Notes under the pieces: generated by a model
Seen by the model: only the letters and a program-made list of their open reading frames with translations
Told to the model about the DNA's origin: nothing
The model's database searches: none
Made by a program: the position numbers and the translations under genes
In this document: one piece after another, positions 8,396 to 17,036 of the stretch
Position numbering within the stretch: the first letter of the stretch is position 1
Layout: every line of letters begins with the position of its first letter
Assembly: GCF_000369005.1 (NCBI RefSeq)
Contig: NZ_KB849766.1
Span: 291,721-355,720 of the forward strand
Source of the DNA: Acinetobacter beijerinckii CIP 110307
GTDB taxonomy: Bacteria; Pseudomonadota; Gammaproteobacteria; Pseudomonadales; Moraxellaceae
Reading direction: 5' to 3'
DNA: 64,000 bases

Positions 8396-10522
8396 GTGAA
8401 AAAAATGAAAACTAGAATTATTTCAATCATTTTGATTAGTAGCAGTAACTTGTGTATTAATCAAACAACCCAAGCCGGAGGTGAACTAATTCATAGTTTA
8501 CCAACCATAAAACTAAGTGCTAACGCAAATTCAAGTGACACATTTGGAATCGCATTTACTGCTTCACAGGGCACAATTATCAAGGAACAAATTGAAACGC
8601 GACCTTTATCACGCCCTGCAGAAGTATTGGAGACAATACCAGGTGTAATCGTGACTCAACATAGTGGTACAGGTAAAGCGAATCAATTTTTCTTACGCGG
8701 ATTCAATTTAGATCATGGTACTGACTTTGCCACTTCATTTGATGAAATACCAATCAATATGGTCACTCATGCACACGGTCAAGGTTATACCGATTTAAAT
8801 TTCTTAATCCCTGAACTGATTGAAACAATTCAATATCATAAAGGTTCAACATCAATTGATGATGGTGATTTTGCTTCAGCAGGCACAGCAAAAATTTCTA
8901 GTATTCAATCATTAGATCGTCCATATGTCCAAATGACGCTAGGAAAAAATGATTTACTCAGAGTTTTAGGTGTTGGCAATTTGAAATTGCAGAGCGGGGA
9001 AATTATTGCTGCTATTGAAAATTTAAATAACGATGGACCTTGGAAAAATCCTGAAAACCTATCCAAACAAAATCTATTTCTAAAATATTACACGGGTGAC
9101 CATGATAAAAATCAATCTATCAGCTTTCAACATTATCAATCAAAATGGGATGCAACTGATCAGATTCCCCAACGCCTGATTGATAATGGTGAACTCGATC
9201 GATTTGACACACTTAACAGTAGTGACGGCGGTAAATCTTCTCGTACAGCACTTTGGTATAATGCTCAAAGTCATGATGACCAGCAATTTAGTGAACTTTC
9301 TTCATATGCTGTTTATAACAAACTCAATTTATTTTCAGATTTTAGTTATTTTTTAAATGATCCAATCCGTGGCGATCAATTTGAGCAAGCTGAAGAAAGA
9401 GCGACTATTGGTACAAAATACCAAAAAGGTTGGATTACAAATTGGCAAGAAAAAGATGTTTTAAATACTGTAGGCGCTTCATTTCGATATGACTACATCA
9501 CGGATCTAGGACTATACCAAACCCAAAATCGTCAACGTTTTAGCACAATCCGACAAGATGATATTCAAGAGTTTTCTGTGGGCATATGGGGGCAAAACCA
9601 AACCAGTTGGCAACCTTGGTTAAAGACTATATTTGGAGTTCGTGGCGATTTTTATTCATTTGATGTCAATTCAGATCGTAAAGAAAATTCAGGTAATGAA
9701 ACTGATCAAATTCTCAGCCCTAAACTGAGCATCGTTTTAGGGCCTTGGAAAAATATTGAATATTATCTGAATTATGCGTATGGATTTCATAGTAATGATG
9801 CTAGAGGTACCACGACAAGATTGAATGTTGACCCAAGAGACAGTAACTATTTAAGCAAAATTGACTCTGTATCACCTTTAGTGAGAACCATCAATTCTGA
9901 AATTGGACTGAGAGCTAACTTTATTCCAGAACTTACCAGCACACTTGCTATATGGCAACTCGACTCTGATTCAGAACTTTTGTTTATCGGTGACGCTGGC
10001 ACCACTGAAGCCAGTCGACCAAGTAAACGCCAAGGGATTGAAATTTCACAATACTATCAACCAACTGATGCTTGGATTATTGATTTAGATGCTGCTTGGT
10101 CAAAAGCAAGATTTAAAAATAACAGTGCTGAAGGAAATCATATTCCGGGTGCGATTGAAAAAACACTAGCAGCAGGATTCACCTATCATTTTAATGATCA
10201 ATTAAACTTTGGCGGTCGTTTACGTTACTTTGGTTCACGTCCTTTGATTGAAGATAATTCCGTTCGTTCAGACTCATCGACATTAGTAAACTTACAAGGC
10301 AGTTATAAATTTAATAAAAATTTCCAAGCACAATTAGAACTATTCAATGTATTTGATCAAAAGGTGAATGATATTGAATATTACTATGCGTCATGCAGTC
10401 GTCAAGATTTAGGCGATTCCGCATGTTCTCCAAACTCAACTGAACGTGAGGGCATTTTTGACAAACATGTTCACCCAACTGAGGGTAGAAACCTCAGAAT
10501 GACCTTACGATATTTATTCTGA
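8396..10522 (+). CDS. TonB-dependent outer-membrane receptor
   Basis: A 708-aa TonB-dependent receptor. A plug domain is visible from about residues 60-170 with PAEVLETIPGVIVTQHSG, FFLRGFNLDHGTDF and VTHAHGQGYTDLNFL. The C-terminus ends in LRMTLRYLF, with the terminal Phe of outer-membrane barrels. The plug holds a His-rich VTHAHG segment. The start is either GTG 8396 or ATG 8405, with no clear Shine-Dalgarno. It is followed within 30 nt by a TonB-like gene and then a PepSY protein, an arrangement used for ligand import followed by periplasmic reduction or release. The substrate cannot be read from sequence; a metal complex is most likely. Confidence 0.88.
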   Translation: MKKMKTRIISIILISSSNLCINQTTQAGGELIHSLPTIKLSANANSSDTFGIAFTASQGTIIKEQIETRPLSRPAEVLETIPGVIVTQHSGTGKANQFFLRGFNLDHGTDFATSFDEIPINMVTHAHGQGYTDLNFLIPELIETIQYHKGSTSIDDGDFASAGTAKISSIQSLDRPYVQMTLGKNDLLRVLGVGNLKLQSGEIIAAIENLNNDGPWKNPENLSKQNLFLKYYTGDHDKNQSISFQHYQSKWDATDQIPQRLIDNGELDRFDTLNSSDGGKSSRTALWYNAQSHDDQQFSELSSYAVYNKLNLFSDFSYFLNDPIRGDQFEQAEERATIGTKYQKGWITNWQEKDVLNTVGASFRYDYITDLGLYQTQNRQRFSTIRQDDIQEFSVGIWGQNQTSWQPWLKTIFGVRGDFYSFDVNSDRKENSGNETDQILSPKLSIVLGPWKNIEYYLNYAYGFHSNDARGTTTRLNVDPRDSNYLSKIDSVSPLVRTINSEIGLRANFIPELTSTLAIWQLDSDSELLFIGDAGTTEASRPSKRQGIEISQYYQPTDAWIIDLDAAWSKARFKNNSAEGNHIPGAIEKTLAAGFTYHFNDQLNFGGRLRYFGSRPLIEDNSVRSDSSTLVNLQGSYKFNKNFQAQLELFNVFDQKVNDIEYYYASCSRQDLGDSACSPNSTEREGIFDKHVHPTEGRNLRMTLRYLF

Positions 10523-10552
10523 TTGACCAGATAAATGCTAAGGAGGAAAATT

Positions 10553-11401
10553 ATGTGGACTCCAAAAAAACTGAATGTTTCACAGAGCGCATTCCTCTTT
10601 AGCATTATCGTGCACATTATTATCGTTACCATACTTTTAAAATTTGAAGCTGAAAAAAATATTGATAATGTTTCAACAATGAACGTTACTTTCATTTCAG
10701 CATCAACGCTTAAAGCTCAGACTTTTTCATCCTCCTCTTCTCGCAACATACCCTCAAAAAATGATACAAAGCCAAATGACAATAAAGTAAATACCCAAAA
10801 TCCTAAGAGTTCCAATAATCTATTAGACAATCAATTGCCTAATTTTTTTGATTTAACTCAAGATACTCAGCTTCTAAATAGTAATAATCTTTACGATCCA
10901 CTCTTGGATGCACAAAATAGAGCAAAAAAAGCCATCAAAGAAGCAAAGGACGTATCCAATCTCTATCAGGCAAATATCAAACCGATGCAAACAGATTTTT
11001 TAGAAAATAATCAAATGTCGCTACCAGAACCGGAGAGTGACTCATTTGGGCTCTATAAAGTTGAAATTATTGATAATAAGCAAGATTTAGAACATTACTC
11101 CACACTTATGAAAGCAGTTTCAGCAACACAAACAACAGACGAGGAAATAAGAATTAATCAATTGGCTCATCAAGTCACAACACTTTTAAATGAAAATAAT
11201 TTAACTACCACCCAGATCAACCCTACAAGCATCGAATTTATGGTTGATCCAGTTAATCTTGTTATTTTAATTAAACTGCCTTACGACCCATCACAAAATA
11301 CTCAAAAAATTAAAGCTTTATTACAAAATATCTCATTCGATTCAGTTTTTATCAGCAGTAATCTAAACGAAAAATCTTATTCATTTAGGATTCAAATCTA
11401 A
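10553..11401 (+). CDS. TonB-like inner-membrane anchored protein, non-canonical
   Basis: A 282-aa protein whose ATG is set by an excellent Shine-Dalgarno AGGAGG (10541-10546). The only membrane segment is at residues 13-30 and carries S17-x3-H21, the same SxxxH arrangement that lets TonB engage ExbB/ExbD. After it come a Ser/Asn/Lys-rich linker, a short helical stretch and a C-terminal alpha/beta part ending SYSFRIQI. No proline-rich linker and no canonical TonB C-terminal YP motif is visible. Its position directly after a receptor suggests a dedicated energy transducer, or a TolA-like relative. Confidence is high that it is a real gene and moderate for the function. Confidence 0.65.
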   Translation: MWTPKKLNVSQSAFLFSIIVHIIIVTILLKFEAEKNIDNVSTMNVTFISASTLKAQTFSSSSSRNIPSKNDTKPNDNKVNTQNPKSSNNLLDNQLPNFFDLTQDTQLLNSNNLYDPLLDAQNRAKKAIKEAKDVSNLYQANIKPMQTDFLENNQMSLPEPESDSFGLYKVEIIDNKQDLEHYSTLMKAVSATQTTDEEIRINQLAHQVTTLLNENNLTTTQINPTSIEFMVDPVNLVILIKLPYDPSQNTQKIKALLQNISFDSVFISSNLNEKSYSFRIQI

Positions 11402-11534
11402 ACCTATCCTTCAAATTTCCCAAAAATTCATTTAGATATATATTTATCAAAAATACCTGCAAATTAACTTAATTCATTATTAAGGTCTAAGGTATATAAT
11501 TTAAAATTCTTAGGAACAAGCTCTATTCACTCTT

Positions 11535-12878
11535 ATGCCCCAATCTGCTAATTTTTGGCGAGATCTATTCCGGTTAATACATATTTATGCAGGAATATTG
11601 ATCGCCCCATTTATTTTTATTGCGGCATTTACTGGATTTTTATACGTTAGTAGTCCACAAATCGAACAATATATCTATAAAGAACAACTCTTTGTCCAAA
11701 GTGAAAATATTCCAGCTCAACAGCTCAGTTTGCAAATAAAAGCAGCACAAGCACTCATCCCTGAATCTGCGAAGATTACTGAAGTGCGACCAGCGCCTAC
11801 CTCCAATCAAACGACACGTGTCATTTATAGTGACCCTGTTGAAAATATAAGTAATCAAGCTATCTTCGTTAATCCATATACTTTAGAACTTAAGGGGCAA
11901 CTTCCTGTTTATGGAACGAGTGGTGTTCTTCCGTTTAGAACTCTAATTGATCAATTTCACAGTAATTTACTGCTTGGCGACTATGGAAGACTATATAGTG
12001 AACTGGCTGCAAGCTGGTTAGCAATTCTAAGCCTCTCAGGTCTCTATCATTGGTATAAACGCCGAAAACATTTAAAACAGATCGCAACGCCAAGAAATAT
12101 ACTTTTAAAATGGCATAGCTCAATTGGAATCATTTTATTTCCGCTCTTACTGATTGTTGCGATTACAGGTTTGACTTGGTCTAAATGGACTGGAGAAAAT
12201 ATCCGCATACTTCGCCAAGCCTTGAGTTGGCAAACACCAGCTCTCATTACCTCTATTTCTAATAATAAACAATCAGTTGATATACATGCACATCATCATA
12301 CCGATATGCAACAAATGAACCATCAGCCACTCATAAAGGCTGAGGATTTTGATCAAGCGCTACAAATTGCCAGACAACATGGGATTCACAGTTCTCAACT
12401 GCAAATCAAACCGCCAACAACCATAGATACTGCATGGACAGTTTCAGAAATACGTCGTCGTTGGCCTACAGAAGCAGACAGTATTTCGATTGATCTGCAA
12501 AAGGATAAAGTGATTGATCATTTAAAATTTGACGATTTCCCAGTCGCTGCGAAACTCACCCGATGGGGTGTGGATGCGCATATTGGTGTGTTGTTTGGTT
12601 GGGTCAATCAACTTTTATTAATGATATATGCAATCGCTTTATGCGCACTCATTGTGATTGCATTTTGGCTTTGGAGTCGCACATTTAATCTAAAACAAAC
12701 CACAATCAACCTCGTCAAACAGAGCTTACTGCTTTGGAAAAATGGCAACTTAAAACAGAAAATTTCGCTTCTGATATCTTTGTTTATTCTTCTGATTTGT
12801 TTGCCAACCTTAGCGATAAGTTTAATCGTCGCGATTGCCTTCATCATGATTCAACAGCATCAATCTAGATTGTCATAA
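11535..12878 (+). CDS. PepSY-associated membrane protein with His/Met-rich loop
   Basis: A 447-aa inner-membrane protein of the PepSY_TM type. Membrane segments appear at about 14-38, 160-176, 195-214, 350-373 and 415-440, with PepSY-like periplasmic domains between. Proteins of this kind (FoxB, FpvG and others) act in the reduction or release of metals from imported complexes. The loop at residues 251-263 contains HAHHH, then DMQQMNH, a His/Met-rich pattern suited to copper. It ends the rightward cluster. A perfect hairpin separates it from the convergent NlpE-like gene. Confidence 0.83.
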   Translation: MPQSANFWRDLFRLIHIYAGILIAPFIFIAAFTGFLYVSSPQIEQYIYKEQLFVQSENIPAQQLSLQIKAAQALIPESAKITEVRPAPTSNQTTRVIYSDPVENISNQAIFVNPYTLELKGQLPVYGTSGVLPFRTLIDQFHSNLLLGDYGRLYSELAASWLAILSLSGLYHWYKRRKHLKQIATPRNILLKWHSSIGIILFPLLLIVAITGLTWSKWTGENIRILRQALSWQTPALITSISNNKQSVDIHAHHHTDMQQMNHQPLIKAEDFDQALQIARQHGIHSSQLQIKPPTTIDTAWTVSEIRRRWPTEADSISIDLQKDKVIDHLKFDDFPVAAKLTRWGVDAHIGVLFGWVNQLLLMIYAIALCALIVIAFWLWSRTFNLKQTTINLVKQSLLLWKNGNLKQKISLLISLFILLICLPTLAISLIVAIAFIMIQQHQSRLS

Positions 12879-12886
12879 TTCATGAT

Positions 12887-12912
12887 GCTAGACACTAAAA
12901 ATAGTGTCTAGC
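12887..12912. terminator. Hairpin between convergent genes
   Basis: GCTAGACACT (12887-12896) and AGTGTCTAGC (12903-12912) form a 10-bp perfect stem with a 6-nt loop between the convergent PepSY and NlpE-like genes. T tracts are weak on both sides, so efficiency is uncertain, but the position suits a bidirectional terminator. Confidence 0.65.
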
Positions 12913-12919
12913 CATTATC

Positions 12920-13384
12920 TTAGGCAAGTTTATCAAGTTGAAAATCTTCAAAAGCCTGATATGGAACACCAGTTTTGCTTTCTAAAATTTCCACATAATC
13001 ATCTCCTAAGATCAATTGATTACGCTCTTTCACATGTTGTAATTGAATTTTAATTTTTCCATGATCCATGAAACTAAAATTTCCAACATACAACTCATGT
13101 TTGTTGTGGTCACTATTACTTGTTCGCTCTAAACGAAAAGTTTGATCTGCCATAATCTTTAGATCGACAGTCATTCCATCACAGTTTTCACAAAAAGTTA
13201 TGCATCCTGCACAAGGCAATATTCCTTGATAATGGCCTATCCATTTTTGCAATAAGGGATCAATGCTCGGTTTAACTTCAGCACTAATTTTTTCCTGTTC
13301 AGGATTGGGATCATTCTGACTACACCCCATGATAACACTCGCTAAAATGAAAGTACTTAATGCTCTTTTCTTCATCATCGACAT
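12920..13384 (-). CDS. NlpE-like copper-type lipoprotein with expanded CxxC motif
   Basis: An exported lipoprotein with lipobox IMGC (Cys21 from the chosen start) and one NlpE-like beta-barrel domain, recognised by GHYQGILPC followed by CDGM. NlpE proteins sense surface or copper stress. The normal single CxxC is expanded to C58-x2-C61-x3-C65-x2-C68, a compact four-cysteine cluster able to hold a metal. The second, C-terminal NlpE domain of E. coli is absent. The start is uncertain: in-frame starts run from TTG 13429, inside the upstream receptor gene, to ATG 13375, and I chose 13384 for the AGAG upstream. It is co-transcribed with the receptor. Confidence 0.75.
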   Translation of the reverse strand: MSMMKKRALSTFILASVIMGCSQNDPNPEQEKISAEVKPSIDPLLQKWIGHYQGILPCAGCITFCENCDGMTVDLKIMADQTFRLERTSNSDHNKHELYVGNFSFMDHGKIKIQLQHVKERNQLILGDDYVEILESKTGVPYQAFEDFQLDKLA

Positions 13385-13416
13385 GCTATTGCTCTGTTTC
13401 ATTCCTATCATCAAGC

Positions 13417-15519
13417 TCAAAAGGACCAATCAAAACGTAAAGTCGCTTTTAAAGGTTCACCGGGTTGTACCCAATAGTTGGTATAACTTGCTACGTAATA
13501 ATCTTTATCAAATAGATTATCCAAATTTAACTGCGCACGTAGGTCTGGTCGAATTTGAATATAGCCACCAACATTGACAACGGTAAACTCAGGTAGAGTC
13601 GTTCCATTATCAATATAGTTTGCACTTCGCTGACCATAATAATTAATATTTCCAACAAGACCTGCTTCTCGCCCAAACAGGTTCAATTGATAATCCGCAT
13701 TAATATTCGCGGTATGTTTAGGAATATTTTTCAGACGTGAACCTATTTTATCGACTTCACTTTCTAAAACTGAAGCATCCGTATAGCTATAATTTGCATT
13801 GACTCGAAGTTGATCACTGATTTGATGCTGTAACTCCAATTCAACTCCTCGACTTTGTACATGACCGTTATCAACATAACTATCGGTGATGCCTTCAGTA
13901 AGCAAATGGCGTTTATCTAAGTCAAAATAAGTTAATCCTAACCAGCTTTTCGGAAGAAACTGATACTTAGCTCCGAATTCCCAAGTCGTGGTTTTTTCAG
14001 GTTGGTATAACTCATTATTCTTATTTAAACCTGTATTTAGCTCAAATCCTTTACCCCAATTACTATAAAAGGAAAGCTGTTCAGTTACTTTGAAATTGAT
14101 CCCTGCCCGGGGTGTAAATGGTGTAAATGTCTGTTGAGCTGATTTTGCCGTTAGATGATTTTCAATCTGCTGTTCTAAGTGATTGAAGCGTCCACCAAGC
14201 AAAATACTCCATTGCTCATTTAAAAAAATCTGATCCTGTAGATTGAAGCCCATCATATTTTGGGTTTCTTTCATATCTTTACTTATTCGAGTTAATGGAA
14301 GAAGGTTTTGACCATAAATAGGATTATAAATATCTATCGGACTATTCGTTCCTGCTGCATTTCTTCTTTGCGTTTGATCAATGGTGTAGTGTCCCGCCTC
14401 AACATTGGTCACGAATTCATGTTTCAGAGAACCTGTTTTAAACTTTCCTCGTAAGATCGACTGGAAATTGGTGGTATCTGTTTCAAATTGTCGAGCACGG
14501 CGGAAACGATTTACGGTTCTGCCATCTGCGGTAATCGAACCAATTTCAGTCGAAGTTCCTGCACGTTCACCATGATTATAGGTAATTGCCGTTGTATTAT
14601 TCCAATCATCATTGAAGGCGTGATTCAAGCGCAGTTGATACATTTGGTTTTTGATTTCAATATCACCATCACTAGGCTCGCCTAGAAAGATTTTCTTATT
14701 GACTGGGAATTTCCGATTGACCATCGGTATCCCTCGATCAAATACGCCTTTAGACGCTGAAAACTCAGTATCAAGATTTAACTGGGTTTGCTCAGAAATT
14801 TTCCAAGCCAATTGAGGCGCAATGTAATAATGCTGATTATCAACATGATCACGGAAACTTTGATTGTTTTCATAAGATGCGCCTAAACGATAGGCAAAAT
14901 CGTCATTGATCGCATTGGTGGTGTCCATTGCAATTCGATATTCTTCTAAAGTACTTCCACTCAAACTAACTACGCTTTTAGGCTGCCATTCAGGTTGTCT
15001 AGTGGTGATATTCATAATTCCCCCAATCGCACCCTGCCCATACATCGCAGCCATCGGTCCTTTCAAGAAATCAACCGCCTGAATATTCACCATATCTCGC
15101 GTGGTATGAATTCCACTGACAGAACTTAATCCATTCCGCATATAGATCGTTCCCATATTGGGATCGGTACTAAAGCCACGGAATGAATAATTATCCCAAA
15201 ATCCACCACCATAACTATCTTGATATACCACACCGTTTACGTGCGATAGTGCATCGCTGATCCGTTGAACATTATGATTTTGAATATCTGTTGAAGATAC
15301 ATGTGATTTAGTAAATGGAACATCTAACAGGTCATGATTAAATTGCGTCATTGCTTGTGATGATGAATGACGCTCATCTTGTTTTTCAGCAGTAACAATA
15401 ATCGTCGCTAATCGAGTGGCATCCATTTCAGTTGAAGATTCAGCTGCTAAAGTTGCGGTTGAAGAGAATTGAACCGCTAAAATAGCAAGTGCTAATGGAT
15501 GAAAGTGAAAGTATTTCAT
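13417..15519 (-). CDS. TonB-dependent siderophore-type receptor
   Basis: A 700-aa outer-membrane receptor with a signal peptide ending ATLAAES, a TonB-box-like ATIIVTAEK near residue 40, a plug with SDALSHVNGV, YSFRGFS and MYGQGAIGGIMNI, and a C-terminal barrel ending in Phe. The plug style is that of ferric-siderophore and copper (OprC-like) receptors. The NlpE-like gene overlaps or abuts its end and a DUF2946 gene lies upstream. OprC-type loci in Pseudomonas combine a receptor, a PepSY protein and a small metal-binding protein, so copper is as likely as iron here. A Shine-Dalgarno AAGGT precedes the start. Confidence 0.88.
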   Translation of the reverse strand: MKYFHFHPLALAILAVQFSSTATLAAESSTEMDATRLATIIVTAEKQDERHSSSQAMTQFNHDLLDVPFTKSHVSSTDIQNHNVQRISDALSHVNGVVYQDSYGGGFWDNYSFRGFSTDPNMGTIYMRNGLSSVSGIHTTRDMVNIQAVDFLKGPMAAMYGQGAIGGIMNITTRQPEWQPKSVVSLSGSTLEEYRIAMDTTNAINDDFAYRLGASYENNQSFRDHVDNQHYYIAPQLAWKISEQTQLNLDTEFSASKGVFDRGIPMVNRKFPVNKKIFLGEPSDGDIEIKNQMYQLRLNHAFNDDWNNTTAITYNHGERAGTSTEIGSITADGRTVNRFRRARQFETDTTNFQSILRGKFKTGSLKHEFVTNVEAGHYTIDQTQRRNAAGTNSPIDIYNPIYGQNLLPLTRISKDMKETQNMMGFNLQDQIFLNEQWSILLGGRFNHLEQQIENHLTAKSAQQTFTPFTPRAGINFKVTEQLSFYSNWGKGFELNTGLNKNNELYQPEKTTTWEFGAKYQFLPKSWLGLTYFDLDKRHLLTEGITDSYVDNGHVQSRGVELELQHQISDQLRVNANYSYTDASVLESEVDKIGSRLKNIPKHTANINADYQLNLFGREAGLVGNINYYGQRSANYIDNGTTLPEFTVVNVGGYIQIRPDLRAQLNLDNLFDKDYYVASYTNYWVQPGEPLKATLRFDWSF

Positions 15520-15584
15520 TGTTGACCTTTAATGCATAAATTTTCATTAGAGCCATTGAATAGCTCTGATTTGAGTTTTGAAAA

Positions 15585-15995
15585 TTAAGCCAATAAAGGT
15601 GGTGCTCTGCCTTGAGGACTTAAGAAAAGACATTGCAGCTCAAAAAGGATATGTCTAAACGCTTTCTGAAAGGCTATTAATCTTACTTGTATTCGAGCAA
15701 AGATTTCAGGGAGATCTGAATCAAGATTAGAAATTAAATGACTATATATTGTACAGAACACACATTGATGATGAATATCATGTTGATGTTCCATATTTGA
15801 TTTAACTGTCTGCTTTATCTCAGCAATCACATTATGCTTGATCAAATGATTATGATGCTGATCCGTCTTGTGCTGTATTTCAGCAACACTTTGACACACC
15901 CTAGCTATTTGATATTGCTCAGGTAGTAAAGGCTGTAAAAAAACAGCAATTTGAAATAGCATCGCAGAGAATGCTAAAACGATTGATATTCGCAA
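15585..15995 (-). CDS. DUF2946 His/Cys-rich membrane-anchored protein (copy 1)
   Basis: A 136-aa DUF2946 protein. One N-terminal hydrophobic segment (residues 3-22) is followed by a His-rich stretch (DQHHNHLIKH, then HQHDIHHQC), a CxxC in QCVFCTIYSH and the family C-terminal PQGRAPP. This family is repeatedly found beside copper uptake and resistance genes. The assigned start is TTG 15995 with no good Shine-Dalgarno; no better start is visible. It lies 65 nt upstream of the second TonB-dependent receptor and is the divergent twin of the gene at 16415. Confidence 0.75.
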   Translation of the reverse strand: MRISIVLAFSAMLFQIAVFLQPLLPEQYQIARVCQSVAEIQHKTDQHHNHLIKHNVIAEIKQTVKSNMEHQHDIHHQCVFCTIYSHLISNLDSDLPEIFARIQVRLIAFQKAFRHILFELQCLFLSPQGRAPPLLA

Positions 15996-16414
15996 GGTCT
16001 ACATCAAGATTTTTAGAACGGTTATATTAACATTCCTCATATTTTTTATTAAATTTATAAAATTAATTCAAATTTATTTATATTATTGATTTACATAATT
16101 AAAATAATAAAATAGCTTTCTTGTATTTCCACCATATTTTATTTGCTTATTTAAACGTCCTACAGTGTATGGAAAATATTTTTATTATATTTTCAATTCA
16201 GGATTAGTCGTTTAGTTGAATGACAAAAAATAAGCTGACTAACATATTGTTATATTTCCAATAAAATAAAATATTTATTAAATTCAATTCATTAAGAAAT
16301 CTAGCTTTTATTTTCTAATCGCTTTAAAACATGTTTTTTGATTAATATCACTTTGTAAAATCACATTATTATTATAGAATCTTTAGATATTCGAGTATTA
16401 GAGTTATTATCTAA
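15996..16414. other. AT-rich divergent intergenic region between DUF2946 twins
   Basis: This 419-nt gap is very AT-rich and must hold the promoters of both DUF2946 genes. I saw no convincing Fur, Zur or CueR-type palindrome and no ORF or RNA gene. One loose repeat, TTAGTC near 16203 with GACTAA about 35 nt downstream, is too short to weigh. Confidence 0.5.
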
Positions 16415-16891
16415 ATGCTTATGATTTTAGGAAGATTGCTCGGTTGTTACGCAATCTTGTTACAAATCGCTGTTTTTCTTCAGCCTCTCCTTCCTGAGCA
16501 ATATCAAATTTCTCCGGTATGTGAAACTGTTGCTCAAGCATTTAAATTTGATCACTCTGTACACGCAAATCATCATGCAACTGATGTTTCAAGTCATCAA
16601 CATGATGAAAAGCATTCAAGTCATTTTCATCATATCGAACAATCAAATAATTTAATCGATCAAATCAAGCCATCAAATCACCACCATCATGATCCAGGAC
16701 ACCAATGTCAATATTGTGTAGTTTATAGTCATGTTTTACCTTTACCCGATATAGATTTAACTCAAGTTTTAGTTCGGATTCAGGTTCGATTTCTTGCATT
16801 TATTGAAAACTATTTCCATGTTTTCTTTGATCTTCAGCAGTTATTTCTGATCCCTCAAGGTCGAGCCCCTCCGCTACTACCCTCTCTGTAA
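16415..16891 (+). CDS. DUF2946 His-rich protein (copy 2)
   Basis: A 158-aa paralog of the divergent DUF2946 gene. Both share ILLQIAVFLQPLLPEQYQI or a close variant near the N-terminus, a CxxC (HQCQYCVVYSH) and a PQGRAPPLL end. This copy has a longer, much more His-rich middle (for example HSVHANHHATD, SHFHH and NHHHHDPGH), making it a strong transition-metal-binding candidate. It lies 145 nt upstream of cydA in the same direction, with no obvious terminator between. A single membrane anchor with a periplasmic metal-binding tail is likely; the actual metal is unknown. Confidence 0.78.
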   Translation: MLMILGRLLGCYAILLQIAVFLQPLLPEQYQISPVCETVAQAFKFDHSVHANHHATDVSSHQHDEKHSSHFHHIEQSNNLIDQIKPSNHHHHDPGHQCQYCVVYSHVLPLPDIDLTQVLVRIQVRFLAFIENYFHVFFDLQQLFLIPQGRAPPLLPSL

Positions 16892-17036
16892 TTACAAGCT
16901 CAAAACATCATTGTTTTGATAATGAATATTTTCATGAGATCGTAGTAATGTTTTCAATGATATCTGATGCCCACACACGGGTAGAATCTTATATAGCTAT
17001 ATTTTTAGCTAGTTTCAGAATATTGGAGGTGCAATC

